Virus record (IMG/VR): IMGVR_UViG_3300043446_002218 | Location: 1 to 32,837 of that record | Source of the DNA: a virus | Length of the DNA: 32,837 nt | Strand: one strand, 5' to 3' | Shown here: piece by piece, positions 5,385 to 15,366 of the stretch | Layout of the letters: the number at the start of each line of letters is the position of its first letter | Position numbering within the stretch: position 1 is the stretch's first letter | Made by a program: the position numbers and the translations under genes | Notes under the pieces: generated by a model | Seen by the model: the letters and a program-made list of their open reading frames with translations, nothing else | Databases searched by the model: none | What the model was told of the DNA's origin: nothing

Positions 5385-8312
5385 TTACCTCGCATAATTG
5401 CCCAGTCGCGGCAGGCGAATCTGGGCTGTTTCAATCCGGCGCTGAATGGCTGGCGCGAACTTGCTGTTCATCATCAGATCATTTTGCGCTGCCTTGACGT
5501 ATCCTGAATAGACATCGCGGATGTTGTCCTGCTGCACGTTCCGCGGGTCATCGCTGAAGCCTGGCGTGTTATACCGCTCGGCGATTGCATCTTTAAGACG
5601 CAGCCCGCGACCGTCTGCAATGCGGCCCAGCTGCTGCATCATGTATGCATACTCCTCGACCTCGAGCTTGATCGTCACGCCGGCTGCGGTGACGCTCATG
5701 TCAGGCTTCTTGAGCGGGATGCCCAAGCTGATGATGATCTTATCGGCAGGCCGCTGCTTCGTCTCGCTGTAGCGCACGCCAGTGGTCGATGCCAGCCAGG
5801 GATTGGCCGGATCGACATCGGTCATCGGCTCGCCCAGGTAATCGTATGTAACCGGCAGCCGCTCACTCAGGATCGGCGTGCGGGCCTGGCTGCGGTTGAC
5901 GCCCTCGAAGAATCCCTTGAGCACTGTCGGCGTGTTGGGCGACTCAGCGGTCATGCGCTTTGTTGGATCGACGCCGCGCTCGACCATTGCCCGCGCCGAA
6001 CTGAAGATCCCGACCGGCGAGCCCTCAATGATGTAGCTGGCAGCAGTCCCAGCCAGGCCATCGAGCGCATTCTTGAAGGCTTGCTTCGGATTCGGGATGG
6101 TGGCGCTAAACGCACCAGCCAGCGAACTGATGCCCTGCACGAATGGCATCTGGCCGACGTAGCCGTACAGCCCCCAGGTCGCACCCAGCAACACCTCGCC
6201 GACCAGATCCTGGTTGTCCTCGTAGCGGGCATACTCGACCGCGTCTGCAATCATGGCCATCGGGGCACCGACCGGGTCGATCCCGCGGAACGGAACATAA
6301 AGCCTGCCATCCTTGCTGATCGACGGATCGATCCGCATGCCGCTCAAGTATTTGACGAAGTCTTGATCCCATTCGCCGGCCTGGAAGACGAACGAATACG
6401 GACGCCAGCCGCTGTCCAGGTAGATCTTGCGCAGATTGTTGTCGCCAGGCCCGCCACCAGTCAAGCGGCCATCGGCCACCAGGCTGCCGGCACCGATCAT
6501 GATGCCGGTGCCCATGCCCCATTTGGCCATCGCGAGCTCACGTTTTGCCCCGCCGGCCATGAAGTCCTGCCGCCACTGCTTCGATAGCGGGGCGAACGCG
6601 CTGTGCTGCATGCCCTCGCTCACCACCCAGATCGGCGTCTTCACGAAGGGCAGCACGATGCGACCGAGCAAGTTCTCCTGCGCAAGCTCCTGGATCTGGG
6701 CGGCGCTGCCGGTCAACTTGCGGCTGAACGTGATCATGTGACTGAAGTCACGCGCCAGATCATCGAGCTCTGGCGGGGGGTCAGACAGGAGCTCACCCAT
6801 CCGCTTGAGGCCAAGCTGCTCGGCTTCCGCTGCAGGCACGCCGGCATCCCTGGCAGCGCGTCTGACCTGCTGCTCGGCACGATAGGCCTGGGCATAGAGC
6901 TCGGCCCGGTAGCCCATCGTCTTGAAGATCTCGTCCATCGCCATGATGGGGCGGCCGCCCAGCAGCGTGACGAAGTTCGCGTATGCGTTGATGCCCTTGA
7001 CCAGCCCCTCTGTCTCGATGCCGTAGTCGCGGGCATCGAAGATGTTGTACTGGCCCTCGAGCTTGGTGCCGGCGTCGCTGATGAGCTCGGATCCGGCCCG
7101 CATCTCGCGGGTGGTACCGGTGCGCAGTGCCGTGCCAGCCAGGCTGAACCCTTCGCGTAGGGAATGCACATAGCCGGCCACCATCGCGCCAGCCTCACCT
7201 AGTTCGACCTCGGCGCTCATTCCAACCGCACGCTTGGCAGATCCGGCCAGGCCGGCCAGCGCCCTGGTGGCCACCGAGCTCGCCAGGAATGTCGTGTTCG
7301 ATGTCAGGTTGACAACGTGCGTGCCGATGCCGGACAGCAGGCCGTTCTTCCAGGTGCGATCCCACAAGTCCATGATGAGCCCGGTCTTGCTCACCTTGTT
7401 GAGCAGACCCTCGCGAGCACCCTCATCCTGCAACTGGACGAACTTCTCGACCAGCGCCTTGAGCTCTGGCGCGACCTTTGGATCGGCTAGCATCGCCTTC
7501 ATCTCAGGGTCATTCGGCCCTGGGATCTTGGCTCCCTCGGTGACATCGAGGAGGCCGGCAGCGCGACCTTCGCTGATTTGTATGCGCCCGACAGCGGTGG
7601 CTTGTGCTGCGCGAGTGCGCGACAAGATATAGGCCTCGTTGATTACGTTCTGCCGGTTCAGCAGGTACAGCAGCTGCGCCTGCATGTCGACGTTGTCTGG
7701 GTTCAGATACGCCTGACGCGCCAGATCGTAAAATTCTTTGGCGTTCAGGTAGCTTCCCAAACGCATCCACATCATGTCGGTAGGGATCTCTCCGTACTGC
7801 TGTTTGAGCGCGGCTATGTCGTTGAGAAAATCCTGGCCAAACCCCTTCTTTTTGGCGGCGGCCTCAATCTGCTCGAACGTCATGCGCTCGATCTGAATGC
7901 CATTTGACGTGGCTAGAGATTCAACCGCCTGCTTGAAGTCAGCCGGCCCGTCGATCCGGTTCTGATTGATGAGCGTGGTCGGTGGGGTGCCGGCAGTGGG
8001 CGCTGCCTCGATCGTCTGCTCGATCTTCTGCAGCTGCTGCGGCAATGCCTCGAGGGGTTTTGCTGCTGGCGGCGCAGACTCTGCTGCAGCCTTGGCGGCG
8101 GCCCTGGCAGCCTCGCCTTCTTTGACGGCTTTGGCACCGCCGATGATGATGTTGCGCAGGCCTGCGACCTGCACCACATTGTCGTCACCAGTATGCGCGG
8201 GCTCGAATGCCGGGATCGGCTCATCCGGCTCTGCGCTCACCTCGCGCTGCTGCGGGGGAGGGGCGATCTCGTCGAGGCGCTGCTCGAGGGGGGCGTTAGG
8301 GATGGCCATCAT
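5385..8312 (-). CDS. Large internal virion (ejection) protein candidate
   Basis: A 975-residue protein, the longest of the genome. It has a Pro/Ala-rich N-terminal region (1-110), a helical middle, and a long stretch from about 310 to 640 with several amphipathic or weakly hydrophobic helices (for example LLSGIGTHVVNLTSNTTF and AKWGMGTGIMIGAGSLV). The size, helix content and place between the tail-tube genes and the fibre match internal proteins that podoviruses eject to build a channel across the envelope. I see no transglycosylase motif. The start overlaps the preceding stop as ATGA; a second ATG three bases on is equally possible with the GGAG site. Confidence 0.7.
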   Translation of the reverse strand: MMAIPNAPLEQRLDEIAPPPQQREVSAEPDEPIPAFEPAHTGDDNVVQVAGLRNIIIGGAKAVKEGEAARAAAKAAAESAPPAAKPLEALPQQLQKIEQTIEAAPTAGTPPTTLINQNRIDGPADFKQAVESLATSNGIQIERMTFEQIEAAAKKKGFGQDFLNDIAALKQQYGEIPTDMMWMRLGSYLNAKEFYDLARQAYLNPDNVDMQAQLLYLLNRQNVINEAYILSRTRAAQATAVGRIQISEGRAAGLLDVTEGAKIPGPNDPEMKAMLADPKVAPELKALVEKFVQLQDEGAREGLLNKVSKTGLIMDLWDRTWKNGLLSGIGTHVVNLTSNTTFLASSVATRALAGLAGSAKRAVGMSAEVELGEAGAMVAGYVHSLREGFSLAGTALRTGTTREMRAGSELISDAGTKLEGQYNIFDARDYGIETEGLVKGINAYANFVTLLGGRPIMAMDEIFKTMGYRAELYAQAYRAEQQVRRAARDAGVPAAEAEQLGLKRMGELLSDPPPELDDLARDFSHMITFSRKLTGSAAQIQELAQENLLGRIVLPFVKTPIWVVSEGMQHSAFAPLSKQWRQDFMAGGAKRELAMAKWGMGTGIMIGAGSLVADGRLTGGGPGDNNLRKIYLDSGWRPYSFVFQAGEWDQDFVKYLSGMRIDPSISKDGRLYVPFRGIDPVGAPMAMIADAVEYARYEDNQDLVGEVLLGATWGLYGYVGQMPFVQGISSLAGAFSATIPNPKQAFKNALDGLAGTAASYIIEGSPVGIFSSARAMVERGVDPTKRMTAESPNTPTVLKGFFEGVNRSQARTPILSERLPVTYDYLGEPMTDVDPANPWLASTTGVRYSETKQRPADKIIISLGIPLKKPDMSVTAAGVTIKLEVEEYAYMMQQLGRIADGRGLRLKDAIAERYNTPGFSDDPRNVQQDNIRDVYSGYVKAAQNDLMMNSKFAPAIQRRIETAQIRLPRLGNYAR

Positions 8313-10696
8313 TGCGCTCCAGACTGCGGAGCGCGGCCGCCCCTAGTTACTTGGCCGGTTTTTGTACCGGGGGTTGCGCCGGTTGTTTTGGCTCGGGTTG
8401 CGCGGCCGGTTGCTCCGGTGCCGGAGAGCTCGCGTTCGAGGAGCGTCTCAAGTTCGCGCCGTAAAGGATCGAAGTCGGCTGCGGCGCGTCCGAGACCGAG
8501 GTCTGCCAGCCTTCCCAGATAAGCTTGCCCATCTTTATCCTTCGTCCAATCATTGCGGGCCTTGATCAGGTCGGCTTCATATCCACGAACCCGAACCTGG
8601 AACTGGAGCCCGCTGACCATTTGCGACAACGGCCCTTCAATCGCCGATTGTACGCTGGACATTCGCCCTTCGCCACCTTTATCAACAAGCACGCGGATTC
8701 CTACCTGCCCTTCTGCTGTGCGGATTGGCTGATATCCAACAAACAGCCCGGTCGGGTCTGCTGCCATGACCTTCGCCCAGAAGTCCCTAAGCCCAGCATC
8801 GTTAGCCAGGTTGGCGCTGCCGTCTTCAACAAAGTCGATTGCAATCGCCTTGGGGTTCTTGGTCATTCCTTTGACGCTGTTTACCCAAACCTCTGTTTGT
8901 TGCAGCAGATAGCCAAGCAAATTGGCGGTCATCTCTGAGCCCTGCTTGGTGGCCAGCGCCTGTGCAACCGTGGCTGGATTCTGGAATGTCTGCCACCCGC
9001 CAGTGCCATGCACCATGCCGGTTACATCAACGCCGGTCATTCGGCTGGCTTGTTGAATCGCTTTGGCGGTAACGGTCTCGGTGATCTTTGCCTGTCTGTC
9101 TTGCGGCAGCGCAGCAAATTGAGCGCCGTATCGTTGTGCCCAGGGAGACCCTTCGCCTGGCGCAACTTCCATTGAAATCCTGCGAAGGTTTCTTTCAAGC
9201 GCGGTGGTCGTGTCTTCTGCGGCATTCGCTGTCAGCTTGGTCATAGCCATCCAGCCAACTGCCTGCACCTCGTGAGGCTTCCAATCGTTTCGGCCCTGCC
9301 ATCCGATGTCGTTCAAGTGCTGCGTCAATGCACGCCCGAAATCAGCCCGATTCTCGTATTGAGTATCGGTTGGCCCAGCTTGGAAGTCGGTTTTGATGTT
9401 GTTGCGATCAACGCGATAACCGACTCGCTCCAAGTGATTCAAGAGAATAGGATCGACCAACCCGGTGTCTCGAGCGGTGTGAATGTCAACGACAAACGGT
9501 GCGCCGCCAATCTGGTTGTTGCCGTAATAAGACCTCAATGTCTGCCCTTCCGCAGAGTCAACAAAGTCTGAAATCTTCGGCCCAACACCTTCTGTGATTG
9601 GTTCGCCACGCAGAGCACGTCTAGCCGCAACCGTTGCACCAGGAAGGCCGCCGGCTCGCATTGCGTCTTCTGGCACTCCTCGGGCAAATTGCTCTGCTTG
9701 TAAAAGCACATTGTTGAAAGCGCCATCGACGCCAATGTTTTGGTTTGCCACTAGCCATGCCCGCATATAAGCATCGGCTTTCGGCGTATCGTTGTTGGTG
9801 TACTTGAGGAACATGTCGCGAACATCCGCATACCAATTGGCATACTGACGGATCTCTTCTGGCTTGAGCATTGACTCAGTGCGGGTGATCCAATCTTGCG
9901 GCGTGATATTCCCAATGGCGAACGGAGGGAGGTTGCTACCCTCTGGTGGCTCAATGACAACACGGTCATTCTTTGGCCCACCTGGCAGCGGTTTGCCGTT
10001 TTGCAAGGCAACCATGCGTTGCGTCTTTAACCGTGCGCGGTCTGCAGTATCCGCAGCAGGAAACACCAACCCCTGGCGCTGAACAGCCTGCCCTCCGGCT
10101 GGCGCAACATCAAGCAACAGCCCCTGCTTGCGCAGGAAATCTTCTGCTAGCTCTCCGGCCTTCGGCGCGAGCTCGCGGCCGATTGCAGCGCCAGCCTGCG
10201 CAGTGGCTTTGCCGAGTCCGAGCGCCGTCTTGCCGCCACCGAATAACTCGCCCACCGTCTCGGTAACACCAGCCGATTCGCGCCGGATCTGATCGGTCTC
10301 GCCAGCCGGCACCAGCGGAACACCCAGCGTCTCGTCGAGGAACTTCTTCACGTCCTCGGTGGTGGGCAGGATGGTCGCGCCCTTGGTACCGCGTAGGAAC
10401 GCATCGAGGCGGCCTTCGCCAGGGTTGGGGCTGGCCGCTGCAGCAAGACCGCGCCCCAGCGAGATCAAGTCGCCAGGCAGGCCGATCGTTCCCTGCAGCG
10501 CACCCTTGGCCAGGCCAGCAGGAACATCCATCGCCATCTTGCCGAACGTCGACAGCGGGATGTTCTTGGCATTTTCGGGCAGCGTCATCATCGTCGCTGC
10601 TTCCTGCAGATCTGGCGCGGCCGGCTCGTCAGGGTAGGTGGCCTTGAGATAGCCGTCGACGATCCGCTGCTCGAACGGCGTATAGACTTCGCTCAT
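8309..10696 (-). CDS. Internal virion protein candidate with HhH-GPD-like glycosylase domain
   Basis: A 795-residue protein in the ejection-protein block. Residues 1-190 are Gly/Ala-rich helices. The region of about 280-490 looks like an enzyme domain: a helical segment (AWLVANQNIGVDGAFNN), then GVGPK at 370-374 and VVDIHTARD at 402-410. Endonuclease III-type glycosylases use a hairpin GVGRK with catalytic Lys and a VDTHxxR loop with catalytic Asp, so K374 and D404 are the matching candidates. The cysteines of the endonuclease III iron-sulphur cluster are absent. GC drops to about half in this part (30 of 60 in the line at 9361), unlike the flanks, suggesting an inserted domain. The virion location is inferred from context. 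Confidence 0.65.
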   Translation of the reverse strand: MSEVYTPFEQRIVDGYLKATYPDEPAAPDLQEAATMMTLPENAKNIPLSTFGKMAMDVPAGLAKGALQGTIGLPGDLISLGRGLAAAASPNPGEGRLDAFLRGTKGATILPTTEDVKKFLDETLGVPLVPAGETDQIRRESAGVTETVGELFGGGKTALGLGKATAQAGAAIGRELAPKAGELAEDFLRKQGLLLDVAPAGGQAVQRQGLVFPAADTADRARLKTQRMVALQNGKPLPGGPKNDRVVIEPPEGSNLPPFAIGNITPQDWITRTESMLKPEEIRQYANWYADVRDMFLKYTNNDTPKADAYMRAWLVANQNIGVDGAFNNVLLQAEQFARGVPEDAMRAGGLPGATVAARRALRGEPITEGVGPKISDFVDSAEGQTLRSYYGNNQIGGAPFVVDIHTARDTGLVDPILLNHLERVGYRVDRNNIKTDFQAGPTDTQYENRADFGRALTQHLNDIGWQGRNDWKPHEVQAVGWMAMTKLTANAAEDTTTALERNLRRISMEVAPGEGSPWAQRYGAQFAALPQDRQAKITETVTAKAIQQASRMTGVDVTGMVHGTGGWQTFQNPATVAQALATKQGSEMTANLLGYLLQQTEVWVNSVKGMTKNPKAIAIDFVEDGSANLANDAGLRDFWAKVMAADPTGLFVGYQPIRTAEGQVGIRVLVDKGGEGRMSSVQSAIEGPLSQMVSGLQFQVRVRGYEADLIKARNDWTKDKDGQAYLGRLADLGLGRAAADFDPLRRELETLLERELSGTGATGRATRAKTTGATPGTKTGQVTRGGRAPQSGAQ

Positions 10697-12432
10697 CGCG
10701 CCACCTCACGCAGAATGCGCTGCTGCTGCCGCAGGTAGTCAATGTCCTCCGGCTTCAGCTTGTTGTACCGTTTCGCAAGATCGTCTAGGTTGGTGTCTGC
10801 GTTGATCGTGATGCTGCCAGGCAGCTGCTTCTTCTCGATCAAGTCGCGCACCGTCCGATCGATCGCGGTGGTGGCGTTTGCTTTCCGGGCGTCTGCCTTC
10901 TCTGTTTTGTCGTACTGCTGCACGGCCTGGTCGGCCAGTGTGCGGAACGGGATGCGCTGGCCCGGATTGGTTGCTCGAAAGTCTTCGATCAGTGCGTCAA
11001 AGTAGCCATTGATCTTTTGCTCTTTGTCGATCTTGTGCTGATCGTCTTTGGTGGCAAACACGCTCACAACGTCAGGGGTGCCGGATGCCCGCCTGATAAG
11101 CCTGATTGCATCAGACCGCTCGCGATCCAGCGGTTGCTTGAGCTCTGCAGCCAGATCCTTGAACTGCTCGCCATTCATGCCGTGACGGTTGGACAGCGTC
11201 AACAGTTGCCCAAAGTCGGTGATGTCCCCGCGCTGGATCGCATACTTGGCTGCAGCGAACGCATACGGATCGCCAGGCTTTTGCTTCGGGTCGAGGAACT
11301 TCTCCAGCTGCTCGATTGACATGACGTTGAGCTTGGCCGCCTCGAATGCGATCTGGCGCTGCCGGGTGGGCGGCGTGCCAGGCGTGAAGTATTCGATCAT
11401 CAGGTCGTTGACTTTGATGTCGCGCTGGCGCTTATCCAGTTTCTCTGCATCCTCGCGCTGGGAAATGCGGGCAGACACCTCTGCGCGGAACGTCTTGACG
11501 ATGTCATCGACTGCAGCCTGGTCAGTCGCAACCAGGCCGATCAGCATGTTGTTGTACTTGTTGCCCATGCCGAGCGATCCGCTGCGGATGTCGGCGATCG
11601 TCTGCGTGGTGTTGGTGAAGTAGGCGTCGTTCTGCAGCTGGTTGGTGATGACCGAGACCTTTGCGGCCCTGACCATCTTCTCGAACTTGTCACTGTACTC
11701 CTTCTGCACGCCGAGGTTGCCCAGCGTCAACGCGGTCGTGCTGATGTTCCGGCGATGAATGTCAGCCAGCGCATCGAACTGATCGGGCACCTGCGTCGCA
11801 GCGGCATAGAGCAGCTTGCCGACGTTGTCGATGTCCATGTCCAGCTTGATGAGCTGCTGCTGCTGGTTGCGCTTCATCTGCGCTTCGTAGGCCGCATTGA
11901 GCACGGTGTTGCCGTGCGTGGCCATCGTCGCCCTGAACTTGATCGCAGCCTCGGCATCCTGGCTGGCCAGCGCCTTGCTGTACCCGTCGGTGAACGTGGC
12001 GATCTTCTGGCTCACCTGCTCGCCGGTGGCCTTGCCGTTCTGCACGTCGGTCAGTAGCTTCGCGAGCTCGTTGCGGCCCTCGATCTCGAAGTGAGCCGCT
12101 AGCTGCAGCCCGCGGGCCTTACGCAGCGCGTCGGTGTAGATGTTGCCCGCCAGGCCAGGGACGATCGTCGCACCGTTCTTGGCGAGCTCGATCTGCTCTG
12201 GCGTGATCGGGTTGTCGGCGGCGAACTGCAGCGCCTCTTGCTGTGCGAGCTTGCCGGCCTGCTGAAACGCACTCTCGCTCATGCGGTCGAGCATCTGCGC
12301 CAGCGTGCCTGCTTGCTGGGCTGCAGCGCGTGCGGCGATCGGCTCGGCAACCTGCAGCTGCGGCTGCGCCATCGGCACGCCACCCTGCGCACCGCGCAAC
12401 ATGATCTGACCGGATTCGAGCATCGTCGCCAT
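10693..12432 (-). CDS. Helical internal virion protein candidate
   Basis: A 579-residue protein, almost wholly alpha-helical and rich in Ala, Gln, Lys and Asp. A Gln/Ala-rich start (residues 20-75) is followed by long heptad-like stretches (150-230 and 280-360) and a charged C-terminal half. It has no cysteine and no membrane segment. By position and build it fits the middle ejection protein of podoviruses (the T7 gp15 position), which lines the ejection channel, but I see no specific motif. The gene overlaps both neighbours by 4 or 1 bp, showing a tightly coupled structural operon. Confidence 0.65.
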   Translation of the reverse strand: MATMLESGQIMLRGAQGGVPMAQPQLQVAEPIAARAAAQQAGTLAQMLDRMSESAFQQAGKLAQQEALQFAADNPITPEQIELAKNGATIVPGLAGNIYTDALRKARGLQLAAHFEIEGRNELAKLLTDVQNGKATGEQVSQKIATFTDGYSKALASQDAEAAIKFRATMATHGNTVLNAAYEAQMKRNQQQQLIKLDMDIDNVGKLLYAAATQVPDQFDALADIHRRNISTTALTLGNLGVQKEYSDKFEKMVRAAKVSVITNQLQNDAYFTNTTQTIADIRSGSLGMGNKYNNMLIGLVATDQAAVDDIVKTFRAEVSARISQREDAEKLDKRQRDIKVNDLMIEYFTPGTPPTRQRQIAFEAAKLNVMSIEQLEKFLDPKQKPGDPYAFAAAKYAIQRGDITDFGQLLTLSNRHGMNGEQFKDLAAELKQPLDRERSDAIRLIRRASGTPDVVSVFATKDDQHKIDKEQKINGYFDALIEDFRATNPGQRIPFRTLADQAVQQYDKTEKADARKANATTAIDRTVRDLIEKKQLPGSITINADTNLDDLAKRYNKLKPEDIDYLRQQQRILREVAR

Positions 12433-13091
12433 CAGAGCGTCCTCGCAGCGCCAATAAGGCCTTGTGTCAATGTCGCGCCAGCAAGTAGACCGCCAGTCCG
12501 GCGAGCAGTGGCTGCAGCGAACTCAAGCCCACCTGCCTGTCGCTGGGCCTGGAAGCGCGAAAGGGTCGCCTGCAGTTCTGTCGACTGCAGCATGGCCGAC
12601 GCATCCTCGAACCCGAGCACCTGCGCCGTCAGCGCGTTGAGCTCGGCGATGTCCACGTCGCGCATCACAGCCTGCACGTTGGCATTCTGGATGCCCTGGA
12701 TGCTGCCCTCGCCAAGCGCCACCCCAGAGGCTGCAGCCCGAGCACGCGCCGCCGCGTTGGTCTTGCGGAGATTGCGTAGCAGCGTGTTGCCAGCGATCTT
12801 GTAGTTCATCGCCTCCATGTCGGCACGCCGCAACATGCGGCCGGCCTGGATGGTGGCGTACTGCTCCGACATGTCGGCCCTGATCTCGGCCACCGCGAGC
12901 GTGTCTCGGGCCTGCACCAGGTACGCGGTCTGCTGGTTGATCGCTTGCGCTTGCTGCGCCTGCGCTGCGCCATACGCTCCGATCAGACCAGCGACGCCAT
13001 ACATCTGCCCAGTGGACAGGAACGGAGCGGCTGCAGCTGCAGCTGGTGCGCCTCCTACAGAACCCGGATCGTAGCCACCAACGTCGGCCAT
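12432..13091 (-). CDS. Small internal virion protein candidate, Ala-rich with glycine zipper
   Basis: A 219-residue Ala/Gln-rich protein. Residues 20-50 form a hydrophobic Gly/Ala helix (GQMYGVAGLIGAYGAAQA), followed by a long helical part and a second small hydrophobic Gly/Ala segment at the C-terminus (GLLAGATLTQGLIGAA). It takes the position of the smallest ejection protein (the T7 gp14 position), which is thought to insert in the outer membrane. I chose the ATG at 13,089-13,091, one base after the upstream stop and behind a GGGGA site. A TTG start at 13,127 would overlap the upstream gene by 35 bp. Confidence 0.68.
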   Translation of the reverse strand: MADVGGYDPGSVGGAPAAAAAAPFLSTGQMYGVAGLIGAYGAAQAQQAQAINQQTAYLVQARDTLAVAEIRADMSEQYATIQAGRMLRRADMEAMNYKIAGNTLLRNLRKTNAAARARAAASGVALGEGSIQGIQNANVQAVMRDVDIAELNALTAQVLGFEDASAMLQSTELQATLSRFQAQRQAGGLEFAAATARRTGGLLAGATLTQGLIGAARTL

Positions 13092-13092
13092 C

Positions 13093-15366
13093 CTATGTCC
13101 CCGAATAAACCGCGATGCGGTAGTCAAGACCCAGCAGCGTCATCTTGAGCGGCAGCGTCTGCGAGATCTCGATCGCCTGCTCGCGGTCGTAGCCCAGCAC
13201 TCCGTTCACGCGCTTGATGCCGGTGAAGGTCGGCACCGGCTCGTCGAGCAGCGGGTTGTCCATCAGCCGGAACGCAACCGGCTGGTTGTTGATCTCGAGC
13301 TCCTGCGTGTCCTTCACCACCGCGCTGATCTCGACAATCCGCTTCTTGAAACTCACGCGGCTGCCGGTCTGCAGCTGGATCTCAGCCGGCATTGTTTTGG
13401 CGTACACGGTGAAAGGCAGGCCGACCTCGTAGCTGAAGACCGAGGCCCGGTCGAAGGTCACCGTGCCAGTGCCGCTCACCACCTCGTTGCCCTGCGGCAC
13501 GCCGTCGCAGATCACGTTCACCGTCTTGCGGGTCATCACCAGGCTGGACGCGCTGGCAGCAGCGCCGCCGGTCACCGCGCAGTCGGTGTACACCGCATCG
13601 TCAAACAGTTCGATCAGGTACTTGGTGCCCGCGAACTCCTGCACGATGCCATCACCGCCCTCGGTTAGGATCTCGCTCCCAGACTCTAGCAGCAGCGCAC
13701 CGGAAGCCACGCGCTCGGCCACCGTGTAGATGTCCGTCACGTCCACGCCGACATCGATGAACTCGCCATCGGTCACGAACTCAGACGGCGCGGTGATCTG
13801 CTGGCTGCGCATGATGCTGAATGCCGCCATCGTGCCGTCGGTGGTGTTGGTGAGCAGCAGAAGATCGGCCTCGTCGGTGCTGGTGGCGCGTCTGATCGCC
13901 ATCCGCTGCGGGCCTTTCAGCAGGTGCCCAGACAGCAGCGAGATCCGCTGCGTGATGTAGGTCAGCTGCGTGTCGGCGAACACGAACTCGTTGAGCGACT
14001 TGCCCTGGCGCTGGATGAAGACCGTGCCGCTCTCGACCGACTGCACCCGCGTGCCAGGCTTGATGCCGTTGCGGGACACGTTCTTGAACGTGAACGTCAA
14101 CGGGGTGATCGGATCTGATCCCTGCTGCGGGACGAAGAACTCGCCGCCGGTGGTGAACACCTGGAAGTCGCGGCCGCTGATGATGTCGGTGATGACGTTC
14201 AGATCATTCGTGTCGAGCGTCGCCTCGACTGCGTCATCGTCCAAGTTCTCGGTCGGCACGAACTCGTAAAAGAGCCCGATCTTCGACCCCCAGACCGTGC
14301 TGGGCCTCGACTTGCTGCCCCCGAAAAAGAGCCGGCCCTCGTGAAATGTCACCGTCCTCGGCCACCCGCGATTGGCAGACCAGACATCCTCGTAGTTGTG
14401 CTCGAGCTCCCAGCTGCCGGCAGCAACCGCCGACGTGTTGAAGAACGGGTACTCGACCACCGCGTTGACCACGCTCGCGCTGACGTACTGGACAATCCGC
14501 GCACGGCCCTGCGGGCTCACGTTGACGTACTGATTGACCGATTGCGTCGTCCATGTCGTGAGCGAGTAGGTGCTGGTGTTGTCGGGCGCGGGCGAGAATG
14601 CGACATCCACCGTCGCGACCTTCGTCGAGCCGACATAGTCCTCGATCAGCCGAATCTGGCCAGACCCTGTGCCGCCAGTGATCGTGACGTACATGCCGTT
14701 GTACTGATCATCCGTGCTGCTGGCGGTCGACTTCAGCGTGATCGTTGTCGTTGTCCCGGCCTGCGCTGTCCCAGTGTCGTGATGCGTGGTGGATGCCGTC
14801 AGCGTGATGTTGCCGCTCACCGCGCTCGGCGTCAGCGTCGATCCGTTGTTCGTATGGAAGTCGATGTTGAATGCGTACTTCGGGATGCTGTCGAACGTGA
14901 TCGTGGTGGCCGTCCAGGCGCTGTCGCTGGTGCGCTGGATCTGCACCGGCTGCAGGTCGGGATGCACCACGATCAGCGTGTCAGCCGATTGTGTCCAACA
15001 CATGTCGTCGACAATCGCGCTGGTGATGCTCGAGACAGACAGGTAGTTATTCCCGCTGCCGTTGATGTTGGTGATCAGCGAGCCATTCTTGATGACGTAC
15101 ATGCGCTGATGCACGAAGCAGAGCATGTAGCTGTCGTCGACAGAGAACTGGAACGACACCAGGCGCACCCCGTCCGATGCGTTGCTCGGGAGCTCTGCGA
15201 CATACTTGGTGCCAGGCCGGCGGCGCATGCCACCCTGCGGCTGGATCAGGACATTGGTGGCCTTGGCCAGCGCGTTGTTGTAGGCCTGCAGGTCGACTCG
15301 GGCCCGCAGCAGGGGATCGAGCTCGCCCGTCGAGAAGTTGCTCTGCAGGTCGACGAAGCGCGGCAT
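13093..15366 (-). CDS. Tail nozzle protein (tail tubular protein B-like)
   Basis: A 757-residue beta-rich protein. Its start (FSTGELDPLLRARVDLQAY followed by an Asn-Val-Leu-Ile-Gln-Pro-Gln-Gly-Gly run and RRRPGTKYV) is the hallmark of podovirus tail nozzle proteins equivalent to T7 gp12. The middle holds Ser/Thr/Gly-rich beta segments, as in other nozzles. It would form the distal tail tube that docks fibres and the ejection channel. The ATG at 15,364-15,366 shares one base with the stop of the HNH gene; a longer frame from 15,402 runs into that gene and lacks a good ribosome site. Confidence 0.88.
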   Translation of the reverse strand: MPRFVDLQSNFSTGELDPLLRARVDLQAYNNALAKATNVLIQPQGGMRRRPGTKYVAELPSNASDGVRLVSFQFSVDDSYMLCFVHQRMYVIKNGSLITNINGSGNNYLSVSSITSAIVDDMCWTQSADTLIVVHPDLQPVQIQRTSDSAWTATTITFDSIPKYAFNIDFHTNNGSTLTPSAVSGNITLTASTTHHDTGTAQAGTTTTITLKSTASSTDDQYNGMYVTITGGTGSGQIRLIEDYVGSTKVATVDVAFSPAPDNTSTYSLTTWTTQSVNQYVNVSPQGRARIVQYVSASVVNAVVEYPFFNTSAVAAGSWELEHNYEDVWSANRGWPRTVTFHEGRLFFGGSKSRPSTVWGSKIGLFYEFVPTENLDDDAVEATLDTNDLNVITDIISGRDFQVFTTGGEFFVPQQGSDPITPLTFTFKNVSRNGIKPGTRVQSVESGTVFIQRQGKSLNEFVFADTQLTYITQRISLLSGHLLKGPQRMAIRRATSTDEADLLLLTNTTDGTMAAFSIMRSQQITAPSEFVTDGEFIDVGVDVTDIYTVAERVASGALLLESGSEILTEGGDGIVQEFAGTKYLIELFDDAVYTDCAVTGGAAASASSLVMTRKTVNVICDGVPQGNEVVSGTGTVTFDRASVFSYEVGLPFTVYAKTMPAEIQLQTGSRVSFKKRIVEISAVVKDTQELEINNQPVAFRLMDNPLLDEPVPTFTGIKRVNGVLGYDREQAIEISQTLPLKMTLLGLDYRIAVYSGT

